Positions 25,123-35,058 of a stretch of DNA of 64,000 bases are shown here, piece by piece. The DNA is taken from the NCBI RefSeq assembly GCF_021440195.1, contig NZ_JAJTSZ010000004.1, positions 310,001-374,000 on the forward strand. The letters are read 5' to 3'. Source of the DNA: Dyadobacter sp. CY356 (GTDB taxonomy: Bacteria > Bacteroidota > Bacteroidia > Cytophagales > Spirosomataceae). Every line of letters begins with the position of its first letter. Position 1 is the stretch's first letter. A model generated the notes under the pieces. That model was given only the letters and a program-made list of their open reading frames with translations, did not search any database and had not been told where the DNA came from. The position numbers and the translations under genes were made by a program.

Positions 25123-27423
25123 ATGTACGACGATTTAAATTTAAGTGAAACCTTTTTGCCCGTTATCTTTGAATTAAGTAAAGACACTGACAAAGAAAAA
25201 TTCGATGAACTAATTTCTATAAAGCCGGATAAAATTCTTCTTGACTTATTTCCCTCCCAAAAACAAGAACTTTTCAAGATCAGAAGTCCTAAACAGAGAT
25301 TAAGTCCCGCCGAAACCGAAATCCTTTATAGTAAATGGATCGCTGACCGAAACAGCAATGAAGAAGGCGTTTGGGTTTATTATCCCTGGCTCAATCGTAT
25401 CATTCATATTCTGAACAGGGAAGAATTTATTGAATTACGCACCAGCCGGAATCAATTCAAAATTACACCATCAGAACAGACCGGTCTGTTTGGTAAAAAA
25501 ATTGGTATTATTGGATTATCCGTTGGCCATGCCGTAGCACTCAGTATTGCCACCGAGCGCATATGCAGTAAGCTCAAACTCGCTGATTTTGATACCATAG
25601 AACTTAGTAATCTTAATCGTATCAAAACAGGTATCCAAAATATCGGTCTTAATAAATGTGTTGTCACAGCACGTGAAATTGCCGAAATAGATCCGTTTCT
25701 TGAAATAGAATGTTATCAGGAAGGAATTACAGAAGGAAATCTTGAATCGTTTTTAATGGATGACGGGAAGCTGGATATCCTGATTGACGAATGCGATGGG
25801 CTGGAAATAAAAATTGCCTGCCGGCAAATGGCAAAGAAATACCAGATTCCAGTGGTAATGGAAACGAGCGATAAGGGCATGCTAGATGTAGAGCGCTTTG
25901 ACCTTGAAAATGACCGCCCGATTTTACACGGATATCTGGAAGGTATTCCCGAGGAAAGATTAAAAAACATAAGCCCCGAAGACCGGCTCCCACTGGTTCT
26001 GAAGATCATAGACGCCCGCAACAGTTCTCTACGTGGCCAGTTGTCGCTGATTGAAATCGGTCAGACCATCAGCACCTGGCCTCAGCTGGCAAGTGCCGTA
26101 ACTTTGGGTGGCGGTGTAGTAACGGATGTCTGCCGCAGAATCCTCCTGAACCAGTACAATGAATCCGGAAGGTATTATGTTGATCTGGAAAGTATTATAG
26201 GAAACAAAATACCGGAAGCGAAAACATTAGCCAGTACAAATCCATACGAACCTTTTTCATTTTCAGAGGCTGTAATAATCGCTGATACTATCCCTGCTGA
26301 GCAGAATTCAGCTGCTCCTGATAATGAAATTATTACAGATATCATAAAAGCCGCAGGCCTGGCACCCTCTAATGCAAATGACCAGCCCTGGAAATGGCTG
26401 TACAGAAACAGCAGACTATATCTTTTTCACGATCAGTGCCGGTCACATTCCTTTGCAGGCTTTGGTGATCTTTTGCCGCACATTGCTTTGGGTGCTGCTT
26501 ATGAAAATGTTTTACTTAAAGCGAATCAACACGGTTTCAAAATAAAGAGTCAGTTATTCCCGCTGGAATCAAAACAAAATCTTGTTGCCGTTATTGATTT
26601 TCATAAAACGGATGAAAAAACTGACATTTTTGAAGTCGTTTACGCACCCGAATCTGTGGAGTATATTGCTGTACGGTCAACGAATCGGAATCCTTCTCAA
26701 CCATTTGAAATTTCCGATCAGGATCTAAAAATACTGAAAGACGCCACTGAAAGTATACCAGATGCCGAACTGCATTTTATCAGTGACAAACAGAAAATCC
26801 TGGATCTGGGTGAAATCATTGGATCCTGCGAACGAATCAATCTTTTAAACGATGCGGGACATAAGGATTTTTATCAGCGTGATATCCGTTGGACACCGGA
26901 AGAATCAGCAAAATCCGGTGACGGTATTGACGTACAAAATCTTGGAATGGTTCCTGCACAGCTGGCTGCCTATTCTATAATCAAAGACCCCAAAATTGCG
27001 CAAACGCTTAAAAACATTGACGGCGGCAATGCCCTGGTAGACGGTATGATCCGAAATGCCGGCACGGCATCAGGAATAGGGATCATAACGATATCCGGAA
27101 CGCAGCCGGCTAATTATTTTTTGGGAGGAATTGCGATGCAACGTTTATGGTTAAAAGCCGAAGCACTGGGTTATGCAATTTATCCATTCAGCGCACCGCT
27201 ACATTTATTTCCGCGTTTAAGGGCAGCTTCCGATTCAGGACTGGATACCGGCGAGATTCAAAAGCTTGTCATACTCAGAGAAAAATTTCAGGATATCATT
27301 CCTTCGGGAACAGATCAGGCAGAAATTTTCGTGTTTAAAATTGCAAAGGCAGAGAAACCTTCTGCCAAATCTGCCCGCCTGCCTTTATCGGAGATATTGC
27401 TTATTAAAAACAACGAAATGTAA
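25123..27423 (+). CDS. Rv1355c-type fusion: ThiF/E1-like adenylating domain plus nitroreductase domain
   Basis: 766 residues. An N-terminal region of about 110 residues is followed by a ThiF/MoeB/E1-like domain (about 120-370): KKIGIIGLSVGHAV (nucleotide loop, lacking one glycine of GxGxxG), DFDTIELSNLNRI, and DIAE-like/LIDECDGLEIK. It lacks the zinc-binding CxxC pairs of MoeB. A nitroreductase-like FMN domain follows (about 405-740): AAGLAPSNANDQPWKW, then GMIRNAGTASGIG. The architecture matches Rv1355c of Mycobacterium tuberculosis, annotated there as MoeY but of unproven function. Its stop overlaps the next start (TAATG), so the two are coupled. First gene of a five-gene operon. Confidence 0.85.
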   Translation: MYDDLNLSETFLPVIFELSKDTDKEKFDELISIKPDKILLDLFPSQKQELFKIRSPKQRLSPAETEILYSKWIADRNSNEEGVWVYYPWLNRIIHILNREEFIELRTSRNQFKITPSEQTGLFGKKIGIIGLSVGHAVALSIATERICSKLKLADFDTIELSNLNRIKTGIQNIGLNKCVVTAREIAEIDPFLEIECYQEGITEGNLESFLMDDGKLDILIDECDGLEIKIACRQMAKKYQIPVVMETSDKGMLDVERFDLENDRPILHGYLEGIPEERLKNISPEDRLPLVLKIIDARNSSLRGQLSLIEIGQTISTWPQLASAVTLGGGVVTDVCRRILLNQYNESGRYYVDLESIIGNKIPEAKTLASTNPYEPFSFSEAVIIADTIPAEQNSAAPDNEIITDIIKAAGLAPSNANDQPWKWLYRNSRLYLFHDQCRSHSFAGFGDLLPHIALGAAYENVLLKANQHGFKIKSQLFPLESKQNLVAVIDFHKTDEKTDIFEVVYAPESVEYIAVRSTNRNPSQPFEISDQDLKILKDATESIPDAELHFISDKQKILDLGEIIGSCERINLLNDAGHKDFYQRDIRWTPEESAKSGDGIDVQNLGMVPAQLAAYSIIKDPKIAQTLKNIDGGNALVDGMIRNAGTASGIGIITISGTQPANYFLGGIAMQRLWLKAEALGYAIYPFSAPLHLFPRLRAASDSGLDTGEIQKLVILREKFQDIIPSGTDQAEIFVFKIAKAEKPSAKSARLPLSEILLIKNNEM

Positions 27424-28109
27424 TGGTAGCCAAAATCAGAGCATTCAAGTCGCCAGACGATGTTGAAACCAGTTTGAGATACGTAGAAGGCCATAGAAAA
27501 GTATTAGAATCTTACGGCGTTAAAAAGGTTACTTCTGCCAGTATAGACTGGCTGCATGATCCGCAAACCTATGTCGTGCTCGTTGAATCCGAAGATGGCG
27601 AGAAGATTTATGGAGGAGGCAGAATTCAGATCCGCTCCAACGAAATGAAAATGCCGATGGAAGATGCCATTGCAAAAATTGACCAGGGAATTTATCAGTA
27701 CGTTGATAACATTGGCAATGAAAGCATTGCAGAATTTTGCGGACTGTTTAATTCAAAAGAAGTGGCAGGTTATGGAATTGGCAGTATCTTTCTTGGTCGA
27801 ATCGGTGTTGCCATAGCTACTCAGGTAGGCGTAAAATATCTCATGGCGCTTTGTTCACCGGCTACACTCCGGAATTGTGCCCGGGTGGGATTTGAAATTA
27901 TAAGGGATCTGGGAAACAACGGCACTTTTTATTATCCCAAAGAAGGACTGGTGGCTACTGCACTGATTATCAAGGATATTGAAAATCTGCCGGGCGCAAA
28001 TGGAGAGGAAAGAGAAAGAATTTTTGATTTACGCCAGAATCCTGTTCAGGAAGCTATTGAAAAGGGTCCGAAAGGAGAAATGGATATATACTATAATACC
28101 AAATTGTAA
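27423..28109 (+). CDS. GNAT/FeeM-like acyltransferase-fold protein
   Basis: 228 residues. The central part (EFCGLFNSKEVAGYGIGSIFLGRIGVAIATQ, about residues 100-130, then VKYLMALCSPATLRNCARVGFEII) has the order of a GNAT acetyl-CoA site: a strand ending in a conserved acidic/hydrophobic block, a helix, a short helix after SPATLRN and a terminal GF. It looks closest to FeeM or autoinducer-synthase-like members of the superfamily, which make N-acyl amino acids. This is a fold-level inference. The start overlaps the previous stop by 1 nt, and the kinase gene starts 7 nt downstream. Confidence 0.55.
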   Translation: MVAKIRAFKSPDDVETSLRYVEGHRKVLESYGVKKVTSASIDWLHDPQTYVVLVESEDGEKIYGGGRIQIRSNEMKMPMEDAIAKIDQGIYQYVDNIGNESIAEFCGLFNSKEVAGYGIGSIFLGRIGVAIATQVGVKYLMALCSPATLRNCARVGFEIIRDLGNNGTFYYPKEGLVATALIIKDIENLPGANGEERERIFDLRQNPVQEAIEKGPKGEMDIYYNTKL

Positions 28110-28116
28110 CACCAAC

Positions 28117-30276
28117 ATGATGAAATTCTCCGGATTTTTGTTTCTTTTTTTAATTATCCTTTCTCCTCTTCGGTTAAAAGCCGGGGAAGTTGATTTTCGC
28201 GGACAGGACATACTGATCGGGAAATTTCTTGAAATCGCTGAGGATACAAAAAATGAGTATAAATTCCCGAATTTCCCGGCTTCGGCAAATTTCGTAAAAA
28301 GCACCAGCGAAACGCCAAATCTCGGGCTTAGCAAATCTACCTACTGGATCAGGTTTACGGTAAAAAATGACAGCGAGGAGCGTAAGATGTTTCTGGAACT
28401 GGCCTATCCCATGCTTCATTCCTGTGAGCTTTTTGCCCTTGATTCCGGACGAATCGAAGAAAAATCGGTTCTTGAAAATTCTTCATTCAGTCAGAGAGAA
28501 GTAAATCATCAGAGTATTGTTTTCAAAATAAACGTAAAACAGGGAACATCTAAAACTTTTTATCTCAAAATTAAAGGAGGCAGACAGGTCGTGCTTCCTC
28601 TGATACTTCGTACAGAAAACGGCTTTTTCCAATCCGCGCTTTTAAGTGAAATCATTACAGGAATATTCATTGGAATTATACTGGTCATGATTCTGTACAA
28701 CCTGTTTATTTTCTTTTCTACCCGTGATAAAAGTTATTTATATTACGTGTTGTATATCCTGTTCATAGGATTAGCCCAAACAACGCTGAATGGTTATACA
28801 TTCAAATATTTATGGCCATCCGTTCAGTCACTTAATAACTCGGCGATTGTGTGGTTTTCGGCACTTGCCGGCACTTTCGCGATCCTTTTCATACGTGAAT
28901 TCCTGCACATGGCCGGAAGGATGCCCATTTGGAATAATCTTCTTTATGGCATTATTGCCCTCTACACCCTGGCAGTATTTTTCTCCATAACCGGCGACGG
29001 TATGTTAAGCTACCGTTTTGTTGACCTGGGTGGATTAATCGGAGCCATTCTGACATTTGTTGTTGCATTGAAATTATCATTGCAAGGTTATCGTCCTGCT
29101 AAATTTTTCCTGCTTGCCTGGTCCATTTTTCTTCTTGGATTGGTATTGTTTGTGATGCGTAACCTAAACTTACTGCCGTATAATCTTTTTACAAATTATA
29201 CCATGCAATTTGGCACTGCAATAGAGGTAATATTGCTTTCTTTTGCACTGGCAGATAAAATTAATATATTGAAAAAGGAAAGGGAACTATCGCAGGAACA
29301 GGCACTCAGAATTTCGCTCGAAAATGAAAAAATCATCCGCGAACAAAATGTTTCTCTAGAAAAGAAAGTTTCTGAAAGAACGATTGAATTAACACAAACC
29401 AATAGTGACCTGGAAGACACGCTTAATAAATTGAAAGATGCTCAATCCCAATTGATTGAATCTGAAAAAATGGCGTCACTTGGTCAACTCACCGCTGGTA
29501 TTGCGCACGAAATTAATAATCCGATTAACTTCGTAAGCTCCAACATTATGCCATTAAGAAGGGATATAGATGATGTGATGGAGATTCTGACGGAATACAA
29601 TGATGTGCAACAAATTGATTCCCTGGAGGGTATACATACCAAACTGAATCAAATTGAAAAGCTGAAAGAAGAGCTGGATCTGGATTATGTCAAGACAGAG
29701 ATCGGGTTACTGCTTTCCGGAATGGAAGACGGCGCCAGACGCACAGTTGAAATAGTGAAGGGGCTGAAAGTATTTTCAAGACTTGATGAATCGGACCTTA
29801 ATTTTGTAAATTTAAATGAAGGAATTGAATCAACGCTGGTAATCCTGAATTATCAGATGGGAACCAATCTTGAACTTCACAAAAATCTGGGAAGCATACC
29901 AAATGTGGAGTGTTATGGCGGGAAAATGAATCAGGTTTTTATGAATATACTGACCAATTCAATTTATGCCGTTCAAAAAAGCAATTTAACCGACAGGAAG
30001 CCTACCATATGGGTTAAAACTTTCCTGAAAGACAATGAGCATGTTACTATTTCCATAAAAGATAATGGCTCCGGAATGAGCCCAGAGGTGAAAGCCAAAA
30101 TTTATGATCCTTTTTTCACAACCAAAGATGTCGGTGAGGGTACCGGTTTAGGATTATCTATCGTTTTTAAGATTATTGAAGTACATTACGGAACAATTGA
30201 AGTAATATCAGAAGTCAACCAGGGAACGGAGTTTATAATTACGCTCCCGATAACCAAGAAAAATAGCCTTACCTAA
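28117..30276 (+). CDS. 7TMR-DISM sensor histidine kinase
   Basis: 719 residues from ATG at 28117 (an ATG doublet; the second at 28120 is equally possible). The signal peptide is followed by an extracellular DISMED2-like beta domain (about 25-185; SKSTYWIRFTVKN is diagnostic). Seven membrane helices span about 190-390, then a coiled coil (to 450), and a HisKA/HATPase core with H464 in GIAHEINNP, then KDNGSGM and GEGTGLGLSIV. The open frame could begin at 27979, but that part overlaps the previous gene and has no signal. DISM receptors bind small ligands or carbohydrates. Third gene of the operon. Confidence 0.9.
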   Translation: MMKFSGFLFLFLIILSPLRLKAGEVDFRGQDILIGKFLEIAEDTKNEYKFPNFPASANFVKSTSETPNLGLSKSTYWIRFTVKNDSEERKMFLELAYPMLHSCELFALDSGRIEEKSVLENSSFSQREVNHQSIVFKINVKQGTSKTFYLKIKGGRQVVLPLILRTENGFFQSALLSEIITGIFIGIILVMILYNLFIFFSTRDKSYLYYVLYILFIGLAQTTLNGYTFKYLWPSVQSLNNSAIVWFSALAGTFAILFIREFLHMAGRMPIWNNLLYGIIALYTLAVFFSITGDGMLSYRFVDLGGLIGAILTFVVALKLSLQGYRPAKFFLLAWSIFLLGLVLFVMRNLNLLPYNLFTNYTMQFGTAIEVILLSFALADKINILKKERELSQEQALRISLENEKIIREQNVSLEKKVSERTIELTQTNSDLEDTLNKLKDAQSQLIESEKMASLGQLTAGIAHEINNPINFVSSNIMPLRRDIDDVMEILTEYNDVQQIDSLEGIHTKLNQIEKLKEELDLDYVKTEIGLLLSGMEDGARRTVEIVKGLKVFSRLDESDLNFVNLNEGIESTLVILNYQMGTNLELHKNLGSIPNVECYGGKMNQVFMNILTNSIYAVQKSNLTDRKPTIWVKTFLKDNEHVTISIKDNGSGMSPEVKAKIYDPFFTTKDVGEGTGLGLSIVFKIIEVHYGTIEVISEVNQGTEFIITLPITKKNSLT

Positions 30277-30280
30277 ATCA

Positions 30281-31372
30281 ATGACTGAAAAACAGATACG
30301 CATACTATACATTGACGATGAGGAGCATAATCTGCAATCGTTCAAGGCATCTTTTCGTAAACAATACAACATTACCACAACCACATCCGTAGTTGAGGCA
30401 GAGACTTTTATGGAACAAAAAGATTTCCATATTATCCTCGCAGATCAGAAAATGCCGGGAATGACCGGAACCCAGTTTTTTGAAAAAATCAGAGTAAGAT
30501 TTCCTGAACCGATCAGAATTCTAATCACTGGACATACGGATATCAGTGCGGCAATTGACGCTATCAACAAAGGAGAAGTTTTCAGGTTTATTGATAAACC
30601 CTGGGATTATACCTATGTAGAAAATGCCATAACCCACGCCTTTGAGATTTTCAGTACCAGAGCCGAATTAAAGCAAAGGAATCTTGATCTGGAAAAAGCT
30701 TACGAAGAACTTGATAAATTTGTTTATAGTGCCTCCCACGACCTGAGAGCGCCATTGATGTCGGTTTTAGGTATTGTCAACCTGGCATTGATGGAGGAAA
30801 ATGTTGAGTCTCAAAATGAGTATCTGGACCTGATCAAGCAATCTGTAAAAAAACTGGATACATTCATTATCAATATCATTGATTATTACAAAAATGCCCG
30901 TGGTGTAGCCACCATCACTCCGATTAATTTTGAAGAGCTCGTCAATGATGTCACCGAAGCAATTAAGTACCTGCCGGAATTCGAAAATATTGAAATGACG
31001 ACAGACATCAAACAAACCGGTGTTTTTGAATCGGATATGATGAAGCTTAGAATTATCTTTAATAATCTGATCACTAATGCTGTAAAATTCCAGGATACAA
31101 AAAAGGAAAAGTCATTTATTAAATTAACGATTCTTGCCACACCGGCCCATACTTCAATTACTTTTGAAGACAATGGACTCGGGATAAAAAAAGATGATCT
31201 GGAAAAAATATTTAAAATGTTTTACCGCGCTGGTGCTACAAATAGCGGCTCAGGTATAGGGCTTTATATTGTACATGAAGCCATTAATAAGCTGGAAGGA
31301 GAAATTAAGGTTACATCAACGTTGGGTGAGGGCAGTATTTTTGAAATAAATATTCCTTCAGTAAATAAATAG
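30281..31372 (+). CDS. Receiver-histidine kinase hybrid
   Basis: 363 residues. Receiver domain (about 6-125) with phospho-acceptor D55 in ILADQKMP and K108-type KPWD. HisKA has H153 in SASHDLRAPL, and HATPase has NLITNAVKF, DNGLGIKKDD and GSGIGLYIV. A receiver placed before the kinase core suggests a phosphorelay step: phosphate from the upstream 7TMR-DISM kinase to this receiver, then its own kinase activity. It starts 4 nt after the kinase gene. Its receiver is paralogous to the divergent 24282-24749 gene. Confidence 0.92.
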   Translation: MTEKQIRILYIDDEEHNLQSFKASFRKQYNITTTTSVVEAETFMEQKDFHIILADQKMPGMTGTQFFEKIRVRFPEPIRILITGHTDISAAIDAINKGEVFRFIDKPWDYTYVENAITHAFEIFSTRAELKQRNLDLEKAYEELDKFVYSASHDLRAPLMSVLGIVNLALMEENVESQNEYLDLIKQSVKKLDTFIINIIDYYKNARGVATITPINFEELVNDVTEAIKYLPEFENIEMTTDIKQTGVFESDMMKLRIIFNNLITNAVKFQDTKKEKSFIKLTILATPAHTSITFEDNGLGIKKDDLEKIFKMFYRAGATNSGSGIGLYIVHEAINKLEGEIKVTSTLGEGSIFEINIPSVNK

Positions 31373-31377
31373 AAATT

Positions 31378-31767
31378 ATGACTGCTCAGTTTGATTTTAT
31401 CTTAATTGACGATAGCGCCTTTGATTTATTTATTTACGAAAAGTTAATTATTAAAAGCGGTATAGGCAATTCCGTTCGGCCCTTTAATTCTGCTCAGGAC
31501 GCCCTTGAATATCTGGCAAGCGAGGGTGAAAACCTTCCCGAGATCGTAATATTACTTGATCTGCAAATGCCGGGCATGAATGGATTCGAATTTATCGAAC
31601 AGTTTGATCTGCTTCCTGAACATATTAAGGAGAAGATCCGGATTTACATGTTGTCTTCAACCATTGATACCCGGGATATTGACAAAGCCAAAGCCAGCGC
31701 TTCAATCATCGATCTATTGTCAAAACCTCTGGAAATAGGGGTTCTTAAAACGATTCTGATTAACTGA
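31378..31767 (+). CDS. Single-domain response regulator
   Basis: 129 residues, receiver only. Acidic D11-D12, phospho-acceptor D61 in LLDLQMPG, S93/T region LSSTID, and K115 in SKPLE. No output domain, so it could be a phosphate shuttle or act by protein contact, like CheY-type or Rcp1-type receivers beside hybrid kinases. It starts 5 nt after the hybrid kinase and is the last gene of the five-gene operon. Confidence 0.9.
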   Translation: MTAQFDFILIDDSAFDLFIYEKLIIKSGIGNSVRPFNSAQDALEYLASEGENLPEIVILLDLQMPGMNGFEFIEQFDLLPEHIKEKIRIYMLSSTIDTRDIDKAKASASIIDLLSKPLEIGVLKTILIN

Positions 31768-31948
31768 CCATTTATTAAATTTTGTTCTCCTGCACTGTCC
31801 GGCTCCTCATCGGATTAAAATTCTGCTGCACATATTACCAGAGTGTAATAAATATCTACAACTGCGGCACAAAAGGTAATTAATCAATAACTTTGAAAAT
31901 TATTTTTATAAAACAATTTGTAGTTTATATATAATTGTTTTAACAAAA

Positions 31949-31978
31949 TTGTAATCGGTTACATGCTGGGTATGTTTT
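31949..31978 (+). promoter_or_regulatory. Candidate promoter
   Basis: TTG (31949-31951), 19 nt, TATGTTTT (31971-31978): one mismatch from the Bacteroidota TAnnTTTG box. It sits 32 nt upstream of the start codon at 32011. Confidence 0.4.
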
Positions 31979-32010
31979 TATTAATGTTTAGTATTCATTA
32001 ACTCAGCACC

Positions 32011-32250
32011 ATGTATTATAACCCGAAAATGAAAACTGATATTAAAACATTACTTGAAATAAAAAGACTACACGAACAATACGTAAAAGAAGTGGAACAT
32101 AGTGGGATTAAACCTTTGTCCATAGAAATTTACAAATCTCATTCAAAGAATTTTGTAAGATGGATTGACGGTGATTTTGTACCGGGTGGAAAACTAAGAA
32201 GAATCCTCGAAGACAACATGCTAAAAGAACAAAAAGAATCCGTGATCTAA
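32011..32250 (+). CDS. Small hypothetical protein
   Basis: 79 residues, charged and probably helical, with a central block HSKNFVRWIDGDFVPGG. An internal ATG at codon 7 (MKTDIK) is an alternative start. No family recognised. Codon use and an upstream promoter candidate make it plausible as a real gene. Confidence 0.55.
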   Translation: MYYNPKMKTDIKTLLEIKRLHEQYVKEVEHSGIKPLSIEIYKSHSKNFVRWIDGDFVPGGKLRRILEDNMLKEQKESVI

Positions 32251-32383
32251 AAACATCTTTCTCTACAAAGTTCTCAAAACGCGATACTGCTTGCAGTAGA
32301 ATTTTCGAATTTGTTTATTTAGCTTTGAGTGGTAATCTTTTATTCAGGATTTACCGTATATAAAAATATTCAAACACAGGATT

Positions 32384-32527
32384 ATGATTATTGCATTGCT
32401 TAACTTTTTTAAAGGCCGGTTTGACAAAGACTCCATTCAGGCAGCTAAATCAAGCGAAAAACGCATGACACGCCAGGAAGCATTTCAGCAAATGAGAGAA
32501 CTTGCTAAAAAAACAGGGACAAAATAA
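32384..32527 (+). CDS. Small hypothetical protein (candidate)
   Basis: 47 residues (starting MIIALLNFFKGRF), an amphipathic N-terminal helix followed by a basic helical tail ending in KKTGTK. It stands 133 nt after the previous small gene with the same orientation. Not recognised; plausible from composition and in-frame length only. Confidence 0.45.
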   Translation: MIIALLNFFKGRFDKDSIQAAKSSEKRMTRQEAFQQMRELAKKTGTK

Positions 32528-32530
32528 TAT

Positions 32531-32755
32531 TTTAATGATTAATTGTTAATTGTTAATGATGGCGTAATTGGGCATTGTTGCTTTGTTCCTAGCTTCATAA
32601 CTAGTTAATACCTAGAAAACCCCATTTGTTGCTTAAAATCGACAAATTGCATATTAAGCCTGGAACGACTAATCATTCTAATTCCAATAACTCAATCAAA
32701 TCAACAAAATCTCACTTTCCACCATTAACCCTTAACAATTAATAATTAACCATTA
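32531..32755. repeat. Inverted repeat element of about 220 bp
   Basis: Imperfect inverted repeats, each built on a TTAATTGTTAA core, flank a non-coding stretch. The left arm is about 32531-32562 and the right arm about 32722-32755. The core 24 positions pair with two mismatches. The right arm contains the araD stop codon (32746-32748). The interior has no ORF of note. Confidence 0.5.
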
Positions 32756-33450
32756 CCCTGTCCATAATAAGCGTTTTTTCCGTGTTTTCTGAAAAAGTGT
32801 TTATCAATGAGGCTTTGTTTTATTGAGGCAACATCTGGATTAATTTGCATGGTCAGATACGCCATTTTTGCTATTTCTTCCAGAACGACTGCATTGTAAA
32901 CTGCCTTGCCAGGGTCTTTCCCCCAGGTAAACGGCCCATGACAGGCCACCAAAACCATTTCCACTTCTTCCGGACTAAGAGATAAACGGTTGAAAAGATT
33001 TAATATCTGGTTCCCTGTTTCATGCTCATAATCTCCCTGGATCATTTCGTCTGTCATTACTTCTGTAATAGGAACAGGTGCCACCAAGTGATCGGCGTGG
33101 GTTGTACCGAGATTAGGAATCGACATCCCTGCCTGCGACCAGGCCACTGCATAGGTGGAGTGCGTATGACAAACGCCGCCGATTGTTGGAAAATTTCTGT
33201 AAAGCAGCGTATGCGTTTTTGTATCAGACGATGGACGCATATTGCCTTCAACCAAAACATTATCAAGATCAACAATAACGATATCTTCAACCTTCAGCTT
33301 TCGATATGGCACACCGCTTGGTTTTATGGCCACAACACCGGCTGTGCGGTCAACTCCGCTGACATTTCCAAAGGTAACAATAGCCAGTTCTTCCTTCGGA
33401 ATTTCCATATTGGCTTCGTAAACCTGTTCTTTTAGATATTTATATAACAT
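32746..33450 (-). CDS. araD: L-ribulose-5-phosphate 4-epimerase
   Basis: 234 residues, the usual length. Class II aldolase-type zinc site: VCHTHSTYAVAWSQAG (about residue 95) with paired histidines, and VACHGPFTWGKDP near 168. It converts L-ribulose 5-phosphate to D-xylulose 5-phosphate, the last step of arabinose catabolism. Last gene of the araB-araA-araD unit, 75 nt after araA. An inverted repeat element covers its 3' end. Confidence 0.93.
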   Translation of the reverse strand: MLYKYLKEQVYEANMEIPKEELAIVTFGNVSGVDRTAGVVAIKPSGVPYRKLKVEDIVIVDLDNVLVEGNMRPSSDTKTHTLLYRNFPTIGGVCHTHSTYAVAWSQAGMSIPNLGTTHADHLVAPVPITEVMTDEMIQGDYEHETGNQILNLFNRLSLSPEEVEMVLVACHGPFTWGKDPGKAVYNAVVLEEIAKMAYLTMQINPDVASIKQSLIDKHFFRKHGKNAYYGQGNG

Positions 33451-33525
33451 TTTATTAAGCTAATAAACCGGGCTGAACCGACTATTATATTGACTAATTT
33501 TGAGATAGCATTTAATTTGACTGCA

Positions 33526-35016
33526 TCACTTGTAATATGCTTCGCTCCACCGCAGCTCATTTTTCAGTTGACGTAAGGTTGTGTTTTTATCAATAACAAC
33601 GAGCTCAATACCTACCATTTCTGCAAACATCTCAATCTGTTCCGTACCCAGATTCTGACTGAAAACCGTATGATGTGCACCACCGGCATAAATCCAGGCC
33701 GCACAACCCGTCTTCATATCAGGCGCAGGTTTCCAAAGCGCACGGGCCACAGGAAGTTTCGGCAATTCTTCATCCACAGCAACGGCTTCAACCTCATTCA
33801 CCAGCAAACGAAACCGGTTGCCCATATCAATGAGAGAAACGTTTATGGCGGGACCGGCCGGTGCATTAAAAACCAGGCGTACAGGATCTTCTTTTCCTCC
33901 TATTCCCAATGGATGAATTTCACAGGAGGGTTTTCCATCAGCAATCGTTGGGCAGATTTCGAGCATATGCGATCCTAAAACCAAATTTCTATCCGGATTG
34001 AAATGATACGTATAATCCTCCATAAAAGAATTCCCACCCGGCAGGCCGCTTCCCATCACTTTTAGTGCGCGAACCATTGCAGCGGTTTTCCAGTCGCCCT
34101 CTCCCGCATAACCATAACCGGCAGCCATCATACGTTGCGAGCCGATTCCCGGCAACTGCTTCATTCCGTATAAATCTTCGAACGTATTGGTGTATCCCTT
34201 GAAATTACCGTCTTCCAGAAAATACTTTAAACCAAGTTCAATCCGCGCTGCATCCTGTAACGCGCTATATTTTTCATTTCCTTTCCGAAGAGATGAAACC
34301 AGTTGGTACTGATCTTCATATTCCGTAATTAATTTATCAACAGCTTCATCAGAAACCTGGTTGATAACTTTTACCAGATCTCCGACGGCATAGGTATTTA
34401 CAGAAAATCCAAATGTCATTTCTGCCGCAACTTTATCTCCGTCAGTTACAGCAACTTGCCGCATATTATCCCCAAAGCGAGCAAATCGCGCCCCGTTCAG
34501 GTCTTGTCTGGCGGTCGCTACTCTCGACCATGAAGCAATTCCTTCAATGACATCATTTTGCTGCCAGTGACCAACGATAACCTTACGATTAATCCTCATC
34601 CGCGTCATGATGTAACCAAACTCCCTGTCGCCATGCGCAGACTGGTTCAGGTTCATGAAATCCATGTCAATATCCTTCCATGGAATATCACGGTTGAATT
34701 GGGTATGTAAATGCAGCAGCGGCTTTTGGAGTATTTGTAAACCGCGAATCCACATCTTGGCCGGTGAAAAAGTATGCATCCACGCTACAATTCCAACACA
34801 ACTTGCAGCCATATTGGCATCCTGACAAATACGGTATATTTCCTCAGGAGATTTGACAACCGGTTTAAAAACAACACGAACCGGTATTTCAGAATTTTTG
34901 TCAAAAAAATCACTTATTATCTGGGAATGTTCCGCTACCTGACGGAGCGTATCCTCTCCGTATAAATCCTGGCTACCGGTTACAAACCATATTTCAAATT
35001 TCGTTAAGTCCAACAT
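33526..35016 (-). CDS. araA: L-arabinose isomerase
   Basis: 496 residues, full length. Signature blocks: [17 protein letters not shown] at the N-terminus, [36 protein letters not shown], and GSHMLEICP, with Glu/His metal ligands in the family positions. It interconverts L-arabinose and L-ribulose with Mn2+. Middle gene of the cluster, starting 42 nt after the end of araB. Confidence 0.95.
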   Translation of the reverse strand: MLDLTKFEIWFVTGSQDLYGEDTLRQVAEHSQIISDFFDKNSEIPVRVVFKPVVKSPEEIYRICQDANMAASCVGIVAWMHTFSPAKMWIRGLQILQKPLLHLHTQFNRDIPWKDIDMDFMNLNQSAHGDREFGYIMTRMRINRKVIVGHWQQNDVIEGIASWSRVATARQDLNGARFARFGDNMRQVAVTDGDKVAAEMTFGFSVNTYAVGDLVKVINQVSDEAVDKLITEYEDQYQLVSSLRKGNEKYSALQDAARIELGLKYFLEDGNFKGYTNTFEDLYGMKQLPGIGSQRMMAAGYGYAGEGDWKTAAMVRALKVMGSGLPGGNSFMEDYTYHFNPDRNLVLGSHMLEICPTIADGKPSCEIHPLGIGGKEDPVRLVFNAPAGPAINVSLIDMGNRFRLLVNEVEAVAVDEELPKLPVARALWKPAPDMKTGCAAWIYAGGAHHTVFSQNLGTEQIEMFAEMVGIELVVIDKNTTLRQLKNELRWSEAYYK

Positions 35017-35058
35017 GGAGGCTGATCGGGTATAAATTAGTTTGGATAATTACTGTTA

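Noticed and set aside
27979..28116. 46-codon N-terminal extension of the 7TMR-DISM kinase
   Set aside because: It overlaps the preceding gene in another frame and would bury the signal peptide.
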